DNA of 64,000 nucleotides from Linnemannia schmuckeri (Eukaryota > Mortierellomycota > Mortierellomycetes > Mortierellales > Mortierellaceae), in contig JANATG010000022.1 of NCBI GenBank assembly GCA_029449235.1, forward strand, positions 1 to 64,000. Direction: 5' to 3'. Numbering within the stretch: position 1 is the stretch's first letter; each line of letters starts with the position of its first letter. The position numbers and the translations under genes were made by a program. This document shows positions 1 to 7,732 of the stretch, piece by piece. Below the pieces are notes generated by a model, which made no database searches, was not told the DNA's origin, and saw only the letters and a list, made by a program, of their open reading frames with translations.

Positions 1-285
1 TAAAAAACCCTAAAAAACCCTAAAAAACCCTAAAAAAACCCTAAAAAACCCTAAAAAACCCTAAAAAACCCTAAAAAAACCCTAAAAAACCCTAAAAAAC
101 CCTAAAAAACCCTAAAAACCCTAAAAAACCCTAAAAACCCTAAAAACCCTAAAAACCCTAAAAAACCCTAAAAAACCCTAAAAAACCCTAAAAAACCCTA
201 AAAAACCCTAAAAAAACCCTAAAAAAACCCTAAAAAACCCTAAAAAAACCCTAAAAAACCCTAAAAAACCCTAAAAAACCCTAAA
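1..285. repeat. Telomere repeat tract
   Basis: About 28 head-to-tail copies of CCCTAAAAAA fill the start of the window. The A run varies between five and seven, and six is commonest. The G-rich strand therefore reads TTTTTTAGGG toward the chromosome end, which lies to the left. The tract stops in CTAAACC and continues straight into retrotransposon sequence with no spacer. The A-run length variation is as expected of a slipping telomerase template or of sequencing error in homopolymers; these cannot be separated here. Confidence 0.95.
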
Positions 286-1652
286 CCATCGCTTACTCAC
301 ATCAACCCACAAATCAACTGGCCCACCAATGCTCTCCACTTCAACCACAACAACACAGCCATCGAGTGGGACTGTACTGGATTCAAATCAAATAATATTC
401 AAACCCACACCGGTGGCCGCCTCCTTACCCACCTACACTTTCACACCATGGCCACCCTCCCCGGCTCCGACGTATTCTTGGCACTGGTCAAATCTTCCAA
501 GGATCTGCAGAAGGACAAGGACAACAAAGACAAGGATGCATCAGCACCACCCAAACGCCCAGCTATGACGCCTGAGATCAGAGCCAGCGTTGAAGACAAG
601 TTCAAGGATGTGTTCCCCAATACACTCCCGAGCGGCCTTCCACCAGACCAAGGCGATGCCATGAAAATTGAGACAGACCCAACAGCCGATCCACCCTTCA
701 AACCAGTCATTCGCCTTTCAATCGCAGAACTCGACGAACTCAGGAAGCAACTTGACGATCTACTTGCGAAAAAATTCATCAAGCCCAGCACATCACCCTA
801 TGGCGCCCCAGTACTCTTTGTTCGGAAAAAGGATGGCACCCTGCGTATGTGTGTGGACTACCGCGGTCTGAACAGGATTACCAGGAAGAACAGACACCCT
901 CTACCCAGAATTGACAAACTCATCGATCGTTTTCGTGGCGCCCGCTATTTTACCAAACTGGATCTACTCTCGGGATATTGCAACAGCAGAAGGTAGGACC
1001 AGTGAAAGCAGGGACAAGAGACGAGGATTGAAGCAGTGATGATTGATGTTATTACTATGGTACATCTACATATACAAGGAAGTAACTAGGTTTCTAGGTC
1101 TAGTATCATAGAAGAGTCAGAGGTGAATAAGAGTGATGAGAAATGACTAACTAAGGTGGACTTTAAACCTAATATGTTGCAGATATCACCAGCAGAGGAT
1201 ATATGAACCACACACCCACAAACAGCATTTCAATGTCGTTACAGCCATTTTGAATTTAATGTCGTTCCGTTCGGACTCACCAACGCACCAGCCTCATTCT
1301 CTAATATGATGCTACGAGTACTGGATCCGGTTCTGAACAAATGGATGGTGGTATACCTCGACAACATCCTGATCTATTCCAAAACCAAGGCCGACCATCT
1401 GAAACACCTTCGCAGCGTCCTTGAACTTCTACAAAAACATGGACTGTACGTCAAACTCAGCAAATGCTCATTCATGCAGGAGCAGACTGAGTTTCTGGGC
1501 CATACCATCTCCAAGAACGGGATCTCCACCTCAGCAGGTCTTGTCAAAGCTATTTGGGAATGGCCTCGCCCCACCAGTATCAAAGATGTTCAACAGTTTT
1601 TGGGCCTCGCACAGTTCTACCAGACCTACATCGACAAGTTTGCCGATATTGC
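286..1652 (+). pseudogene. E1: internal Ty3/gypsy pol fragment
   Basis: This is a plus-strand copy of the E2 family covering the end of the protease through the reverse transcriptase and its connection region. It starts at the telomere junction and is cut at 1652 by a 203-bp LTR. Reverse transcriptase motifs are readable around 790-960 and 1250-1600. The copy is dead: an LTR is inserted at 979-1181, one A is missing from an A run near 1220 relative to E2 (frameshift), and the catalytic YLDD motif reads YLDN because codon 1363-1365 is AAC. Compared by eye with E2 it differs mainly by CG to CA or TG changes, which suggests decay of methylated CpG. Confidence 0.9.
979..1181 (-). mobile_element. 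Solo LTR (203 bp, E3 family) inside E1
   Basis: This 203-bp unit begins TGCAACA and ends TGTTGCA, and it is the reverse complement of the LTR at 11670-11872. It is flanked by a perfect 5-bp target duplication, GATAT at 974-978 and 1182-1186. No internal retroelement sequence remains, so it is a solo LTR left by recombination between two LTRs. It interrupts the reverse transcriptase of E1. Confidence 0.93.
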
Positions 1653-1798
1653 TGCAACATATTAGGTTTAAAGTCCACCTTAGTTAGTCATTTCTCATCA
1701 CTCTTATTCACCTCTGACTCTTCTATGATACTAGACCTAGAAACCTAGTTACTCCTTGTATATATAGATGTACCATAGTAATAATATCAATCATCACT
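1653..1798 (+). mobile_element. Truncated 203-bp-family LTR
   Basis: The first 146 bp of the 203-bp LTR, in the same orientation as E3. It starts at TGCAACATATT and stops at ATCATCACT, where the 98-bp LTR of E2 begins. Two small differences from the copy at 11670-11872 are visible (one C fewer in the run before TTGTATATATAG, and a C/T change in AATAACATC). It may be the 5' LTR of E3 with E2 inserted into it, but the expected flanking duplications are missing. Confidence 0.85.
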
Positions 1799-1896
1799 TG
1801 CAACTTTTGTAAGGAGTGGAAGGAAGAGATGTCTTTGTATTTTGGTAATAGTTGTCTATTTATCTAATTAAGGTAATCGGGGGTCCAATCGTTGCA
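1799..1896 (-). repeat. E2 3' LTR (98 bp)
   Basis: The sense strand starts TGCAACGATTGG and ends AAAAGTTGCA, giving 6-bp inverted ends TGCAAC/GTTGCA. It directly follows the E2 polypurine tract. At 98 bp it is very short for an autonomous Ty3 element. Confidence 0.92.
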
Positions 1897-1908
1897 CCTT
1901 CCCCTTTT
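1897..1908 (-). other. E2 polypurine tract
   Basis: The sense strand reads AAAAGGGGAAGG immediately before the 3' LTR, overlapping the TAA stop of pol. It is the expected primer site for plus-strand DNA synthesis. E3 has a nearly identical tract, AAGAGGGGAAGG, before its own 3' LTR. Confidence 0.85.
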
Positions 1909-4900
1909 AAAAAACGATCCCATGGTCCTTTTTGAATGCGTTGACCAGGTCTTGGCAATTTTCCAGGTTGGCAGCTGGCTCCCATGTCTGATCCTCACGT
2001 CCGTAACCTTTCCAAGCAACGAGGAACTGGTGCTGTCGCCGGTACTTTCTGTATCGTAGAATGGATTCGACCTCGTATTCCTCGGTGCCTTCGACGACGA
2101 CAGGTGGTGGTGGTGCTGGTGTTCGGCGGCCGAATGTAAGTGGTGACTCAATATAGTGGCGAAAAAGATCGACGTGAAAGATATTGTGGATGTTGTAGGA
2201 GGGGGGTAAGTCGACGAGGAAGGTAACTGGTGATCGTTGCTCCAGTAGGGTGAATGGTCCAATAAAACGAGGCTTGAGCTTGTCCGAGCTGAGTCCGCTG
2301 TCGGCTGGCATGGTAATGTTCTCTGCACTGAGAAGGACCTTGTCGCCAACTTTGTAGTCATGGTCGCGTCGTCTCTTGTCGGCTTGTTCCTTTTGATGAT
2401 CCTGAGCTCGCTGCAGTGCATCCTGGGCGAAAATTAGTGCCGTTGCTTGCTGATCCAGATAGTCATGGACGCTGGGGACGTTGCTGTCAGTGTGGGAGAG
2501 GAGGGTGGCGGGGATGCGGGGATGTTGTCCAGTGTTGAGGAAAAAAGGTGAATGGCCGGTTGAGTGGTGGACGGAGTTGTTGTAGGCAAATTCTGCTGCA
2601 GGGAGGAGGGTGTCCCAGTTAGTCTGCTTTTCATCGATAAAGGCGCGCAGCATGATTCCTAGTGTCTTGTTCATAACTTCCGTCTGTCCATCCGTCTGTG
2701 GGTGATAGGCTGTTGACATTGCAAGCTTGACATCCATAAGCCGGTGGAGCTCCTGCCAAAAATGACTGGTGAATTTGCTATCGCGATCCGAGACGATTGT
2801 TGTTGGCATCCCATGATGGCGGAACACATTGTCGAAAAACTGGCGAGCAACGTCGGGGGCGGTGGCGGTGGTGGTGCTGGGAACAAAGTGGACATGCTTG
2901 GATAACTTGTCGACAAAGACGGTGATGGCATCATGATTGCGAGGTGTCTTGGGCAGATGGGTTATAAAGTCCATGGTCACCACCTCCCAGCGTCTGACGG
3001 GAATGGGTAGAGGTTGAAGGAGTCCAGCAGGTCGCTCCTGACTTGGCTTGTTGCGTTGACACTTCTCGCACGAGTTGACATAGAGTTGGGTCTCCTTTGC
3101 TATGTTGGGCCAGTATGCTATTCGTCGCAGCTTGTCATATGTTTTCCTGAACCCAAAGTGGCCAGCTATGGGGGCATCGTGGCAGTCATGCAAAAGAGAG
3201 TGGCAAATGTCAGCTTTCTAAGGGATAGCAAGAACGACGGTGCCGCGGCGGTCATAGTAGAGAAGGCCATTGTGAAAAGAATAACCGGGGGGCACACTTC
3301 CCTCGAGGCAGCTTTTATAGACGAGACTAAGCCTGGGGCTGTTCTGGTAGTCCTCTATCAGGCGCTGCCTCACACCTGGTTCAAGCTGGATATTAATTGA
3401 ATGAATCTCCACTGGGTCTGTGGATGGGCTGACTGGATCTTCCGTGCGATGGTCGGGTCGTCGAGACAGGGCGTCGGGGACTGTGTTATCTGCTCCGCGC
3501 TTGTACTTGAAGTCAAAGTCGTATTCCTGCAGCAGCTCCATCCATCGAGCCTGGCGGCGGGTGAGTTTAGGCTGTGTTGGAAAGTGGCGAAGGGTTGCAT
3601 GGTCTGTGTAAACAATAAAGTGGGATCCGTCTAGGTAGTATCGCCATGTCCTGAGGGCGTGCACGACTGCCAGTAGCTCCTGCTCGTGGGTTGGGTAGTT
3701 CCGTTCTGCTGGTTGTAATTTTCGTGAGGTGAATGCAACGGGTCGGGATACTCCGTTCGCGTCCGTCTGAAAGAGAACAGCGCCAATTGCAAATCCAGAT
3801 GCATCCGTTTCGACGGTGGTTGGCAAGTCGGGGTCGAATATACGTAGAACTGGGGCGGAGCTGATGGCCGCTTTGAGGGTGATGAATGCCTGTTCCTTGT
3901 CGTTGTCCCATGAAAAAGTCGCTCCGCCTGCTAGAAGCTCCGAGAGGGGTAGGGCAATGTCGGCAAACTTGTCGATGTAGGTCTGGTAGAACTGTGCGAG
4001 GCCCAAAAATTGTTGAACATCTTTGATACTGGTGGGGCGAGGCCATTCCCGAATAGCTTTGACAAGACCTGCTGAGGTGGAGATCCCGTTCTTGGAGATG
4101 GTATGGCCCAGGAACTCAGTCTGCTCCTGCATGAATGAGCATTTGCTGAGTTTGACGTACAGTCCATGTTTTCGTAGAAGTTCAAGGACGCTGCGAAGGT
4201 GTTTCAGATGGTCGGCCTTGGTTTTGGAATAGATCAGGATGTCATCAAGGTATACCACCACCCATTTGTCCAGAACCGGATCCAGTACTCGTAGCATCAT
4301 ATTAGAGAATGAGGCTGGTGCGTTGGTGAGTCCGAACGGAACGACATTAAATTCAAAATGGCCATAACGACATCGAAATGCTGTTTTGTGGGTGTGTGGT
4401 TCATATATCCTCTGCTGGTGGTATCCCGAGAGTAGATCCAGTTTGGTAAAATAGCGGGCGCCACGAAAACGATCGATGAGTTCGTCAATTCTGGGTAGAG
4501 GGTGTCTGTTCTTCCTGGTAATCCTGTTCAGACCGCGGTAGTCCACACACATACGCAGGGTGCCATCCTTTTTCCGAACAAAGAGTACTGGGGCGCCATA
4601 GGGTGATGTGCTGGGCTTGATGAATTTTTTCGCAAGTAGATCGTCAAGTTGCTTCCTGAGTTCGTCGAGTTCTGCGATTGAAAGGCGAATGACTGGCTTG
4701 AAGGGTGGATCGGCTGTTGGGTCTGTCTCAATTTTCATGGCATCGCCTCGGTCTGGTGGAAGGCCGCTCGGGAGTGTATCGGGGAACACATTCTTAAACT
4801 CGTCTTCAACGATGGCTCTGATCTCAGGCGTCATAGCTGGGCGTTTGGGTGGTGCTGATGCGTCCTTGTCTTTGTTGTCCTTGTCCTTCTGCAGATCCTT

Positions 4901-5876
4901 GGAAGATTTGACCAGTGCCAAGAATACGTCGGAGCCGGGGAGGGTGGCCATGGTGTGAAAGTGTAGGTGGGTAAGGAGGCGGCCACCGGTGCGGGTTTGA
5001 ATATTATTTGATTTGAATCCAGTACAGTCCCACTCGATGGCTGTGTTATTGTGGTTGAAGTGGAGAGCATTGGTGCGCCAGTTGATTTGTGGGTTGATGT
5101 GAGTAAGCCATGGTTTGCCCAGGATAAGGTCGTATTTTTTGAGTGGGTACAGGATTGGGTTGAGGTTGTCAGTGTATCCTTTGCGTTCGATGGTGATGTT
5201 GACCGTATGGTTGGTAATAGAAGATGAGCCGTCGGGGAGAAGAACAGGGATGGGGTTGATGACGGTTCGAGGCAAGTTGTTTTTCTTTTGAAAGGATGTG
5301 CTGATTACATTACCTTCAGCACCGCCATCGATCAGCACGCGAGCCGGGAAGCCACTGACAAGGCAGTTAAAAGTGAGCAATTGACGCTCAGTGCAACTTT
5401 TGTAAGGAGTGGAAGGAAGAGATGTCTTTGTATTTTGGTAATAGTTGTCTATTTATCTAATTAAGGTAATCGGGGGTCCAATCGTTGCACTCAGCCTCAG
5501 CGATAGAAAATGAACAGAGACGCAATTGCTTTTGTCTCCGTCTTCTCAACTGTCGCTTTGTAGGCGGTGTGGTCGACACAACAGGGGTATCCAGGTCCAG
5601 GTCTGGTCCATCTGAGGTTCTAGACACAAGGTGGGACGAGTCAAACGTTGAGGTCTGGTCCAGTGAAGGTGCCAGAGTGGGGGGGGAGTGAGTATCACGA
5701 TTTGAGTTTGTAATCTGAGTTTGGTTGCTAATCTTATTAACTGAGCGATCTGGCAACTTTATTTCATTTTTTTCTTTTCTACTTAACTCTGGGGTGTGAT
5801 CACTCCCTTCACCACTGGGGCAAAGAGAGGGGATTTCAGCAACTGGGTCCTGGACTGCACCTAGTTGCTGGGGGCA
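1907..5876 (-). pseudogene. E2 pol polyprotein, interrupted
   Basis: In sense order this encodes an aspartic protease (LIDGGAEGNVI), reverse transcriptase with intact YLDDILIY, RNase H (ETDASGF), an integrase zinc domain with histidine and CxxC residues, the D,D-35-E catalytic core (TMDF, SDRDSKF, HPQTDGQTE) and a C-terminal chromodomain (YEVESIL...WEPAANL). It enters by -1 frameshift from gag. Two lesions break it. A 98-bp solo LTR at 5392-5489 separates the linker from the protease, and an in-frame TAG at 3220-3218 separates RNase H from integrase. The frame is open on both sides of the TAG, so these look like recent breaks. Chromodomains of this class direct integration toward marked chromatin. 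Confidence 0.92.
5392..5489 (-). mobile_element. Solo 98-bp LTR inserted in E2 pol
   Basis: This copy appears identical to both E2 LTRs and is flanked by a perfect 5-bp duplication, CTCAG at 5387-5391 and 5490-5494. The reading frames on either side become one continuous pol frame, matching E3, if the LTR and one duplication copy are left out. It shows that the 98-bp unit transposes as a true LTR family with 5-bp target duplication. Confidence 0.95.
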
Positions 5877-7045
5877 TTTCCCGACTTGTCTGTTGGGAGA
5901 TTGCCCACGTTAGCAATATTATTGACGGTCTGGGCCCTGGGTGAGCGGTTGGTGTTGCGGTTTTTTCCACAGTCCCAAGAGTAGTGTCCGGCGTTGATTC
6001 GACGGCACTTGAAGCATCCGTTGTTGTCCTGCAGATATTTCTTTTCATTGTCGGTAAGGCGGGCAAGGCGTGGTTGGGATTGTTGATTGTTGAATTGGGT
6101 TGTCATGGCGTGGACGGCGATGGTAAGGGACTGGACCGAGGCCATAAGGGCGCGGGTGGTGGGGTCGAGGCTGATGTTATCGATTTCCATTGCCATTGGG
6201 TCAAAAGCTGGGGGTGCTGGGTTTGAGCTGGTGGTTGGAGTGTGAGAGCGCATGCTATTCATAGCCTTGGCAAACATACCCTTTGTGGCTCCTTTGGGGC
6301 CAAAAGCATAGATGGTGTCAAATCCTTCAGCCTTGGAACACATATCAAAAAAGGTGTTGTTGGGGTTAGATACCTGATCGGTCTGAAGCAGCTGTCTCAG
6401 ATCGTCGGGGCAGCCTTGGAGAAAAACAACTCTGACGGTGGCTTCGAGAAACACGCGACCAGTGGGATCTTCCGCGAGCAAGATGTTCATGTAGAGGCGG
6501 ATGCGGGTAAGGTACTCGGCCAGGTTGGTGGTAAGCTTGGCATTGAGAAGAAGGCCGCGAACTTGCTCGAGAAATCCATCAGGCATGTATGCCTTCTTGA
6601 ACAGGGTTGTAAAGGTGGAGTACTCGCAGGTGTCGTCGATGTTAAGTGATTCCCACCAGAGGAGAGAGGTTTGGTTGAGGAGGTTGACGGCATGGATGGT
6701 GCGTTTTCTGTCGGGTACGTTCTTCATGGTAAAGTAGCGTTGCACCTCTTTCAGCCAGGCGAGGCATTTGAAGCCATCGCGAGTGCCGTCGTACTTGGCG
6801 GGTTTGGAGGTTGTGTCAAGTTCAATGATGGTGGCGAGGTTGTCGTCGGTCATGATGGTGAGTTCCGATAAAAAGTCAGTGATAAAATACGTGTTGATGG
6901 GTGGAAGACAGGGTGAGGGGATGGAGGAGGTGCTAGGTGAGGTTTCTGGGGAGCTGGAGGAGTCTGGGGTTTGTGCTGGGTGTTCTGGGGGTTGTGCTGA
7001 GTGTTCTGGGGTCTTGTTGGTGGAATTGTGAACCTTTGCTACCAT
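5861..7045 (-). CDS. E2 Gag
   Basis: This is a 394-aa capsid/nucleocapsid protein of the Retrotrans_gag type. A Ser/Pro-rich N-terminus precedes the gag core (around residues 75-260, with WLKEVQRYF and LLWWESL), and there is a CCHC zinc knuckle near residue 345 (CFKC...GHYSWDC). The first ATG in frame is odd: its A is the last base of the 5' LTR and its TG is the start of the primer binding site. The in-frame Met at residue 65 (6853) could be the real start. The last codons overlap pol in the -1 frame. Confidence 0.88.
   Translation of the reverse strand: MVAKVHNSTNKTPEHSAQPPEHPAQTPDSSSSPETSPSTSSIPSPCLPPINTYFITDFLSELTIMTDDNLATIIELDTTSKPAKYDGTRDGFKCLAWLKEVQRYFTMKNVPDRKRTIHAVNLLNQTSLLWWESLNIDDTCEYSTFTTLFKKAYMPDGFLEQVRGLLLNAKLTTNLAEYLTRIRLYMNILLAEDPTGRVFLEATVRVVFLQGCPDDLRQLLQTDQVSNPNNTFFDMCSKAEGFDTIYAFGPKGATKGMFAKAMNSMRSHTPTTSSNPAPPAFDPMAMEIDNISLDPTTRALMASVQSLTIAVHAMTTQFNNQQSQPRLARLTDNEKKYLQDNNGCFKCRRINAGHYSWDCGKNRNTNRSPRAQTVNNIANVGNLPTDKSGNAPSN
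5876..5882 (-). other. -1 ribosomal frameshift heptamer (E2)
   Basis: The sense strand reads TC-G GGA AAT in the gag frame, which is the slippery pattern X XXY YYZ (GGGAAAT). It lies 15-21 nt before the gag TAG. A -1 slip enters a frame that is open through the pol linker. The same place in E3 carries GGGAAAA, so position and phase are conserved between the two families. Confidence 0.8.
7031..7044 (-). other. E2 primer binding site
   Basis: The sense strand reads TGGTAGCAAAGGTT directly after the 5' LTR. This resembles complementarity to the 3' end of initiator methionine tRNA (TGGTAGCAGAGG in many eukaryotes), the usual primer of Ty3-like elements. One mismatch is visible against that remembered consensus. 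The host tRNA is not in the window. Confidence 0.7.
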
Positions 7046-7142
7046 GCAACTTTTGTAAGGAGTGGAAGGAAGAGATGTCTTTGTATTTTGGTAATAGTTG
7101 TCTATTTATCTAATTAAGGTAATCGGGGGTCCAATCGTTGCA
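7045..7142 (-). repeat. E2 5' LTR (98 bp)
   Basis: This is the same 98-bp sequence as at 1799-1896, with TGCAAC/GTTGCA ends. It abuts the primer binding site on its sense 3' side and the truncated gag of E3 on the other side. Confidence 0.92.
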
Positions 7143-7144
7143 AT

Positions 7145-7732
7145 ATGCTTCGCTCCGCCTTTCTTCATGGTCTTCCCTCCCTCCTTCGACAAATGGTTGA
7201 GGTTACAATGACCCACCGTGCCCTCCCTCTCAACGATCTCTTTGCCATGACAGAACGACACGCCGAAACCCTCACCAACAACTCAACGAATTCCAGCAAC
7301 CTCCTCTCTGCTAGTGTCACGGCCAACGCCATCCGCGACCCCAATGCGATGGAGATAGACAACATCAACATTCAACTTAACAACATCAACCGCCAACTCA
7401 GCAACATGACCCGCAACTTCAATAACCGAGGCAATAATAACAACAATAACGGCTTCCGCAATAACAACAACAATAACAACGGCCCTCGTAACAACTTCAA
7501 CAATAACAATGGTAACCCCCCTCCCTTAACCCCTCAGGAGCGCGATTGGTGCAAAAACAACAATGCTTGCCGTCGCTGCCGCCAAATTGGACATTTTGCA
7601 GCCGACTGTCACATCTACGGCAACAACAATAGCAACAGTGGCAATAATAACAATCGTCAAGGCCGATGGGTCTTTCAAGTAGCTGTGGGCGATTCCCCCG
7701 AGTCGGGAAAAGCCTCCGACGATCAGGCTTAG
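7145..7732 (+). pseudogene. E3 Gag, C-terminal part
   Basis: This is a 195-aa remnant of gag lacking the N-terminal half. It contains an Asn-rich linker made of AAC/AAT codon repeats (about 7430-7520 and 7620-7655) and a CCHC zinc knuckle (CRRC...GHFAADC). The Met at 7145 is simply the first available and not a natural start. The end overlaps pol, which lies one base back. Confidence 0.85.
7705..7711 (+). other. -1 ribosomal frameshift heptamer (E3)
   Basis: The gag codons here are tcG GGA AAA, a textbook X XXY YYZ slippery site (GGGAAAA) in the correct phase. A -1 slip continues at AGC in the pol frame, which stays open to 11565. A short stem AGCCT/AGGCT (7711-7715 with 7726-7730) follows immediately, closer than the usual 5-9 nt spacer. 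Confidence 0.88.

Larger units (their letters stand above)
1799..7142 (-). mobile_element. E2: full-length Ty3/gypsy chromovirus with 98-bp LTRs
   Basis: This minus-strand element is bounded by two 98-bp LTRs that look identical by eye. In sense order it has the 5' LTR (7142-7045), a primer binding site, gag, a -1 frameshift site, pol (protease, reverse transcriptase, RNase H, integrase, chromodomain), a polypurine tract and the 3' LTR (1896-1799). A third 98-bp copy has inserted into pol. The left flank TCACT and right flank ATATG do not match, so no target duplication survives and the outer junctions have probably been rearranged. Identical LTRs point to recent insertion. Confidence 0.92.
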
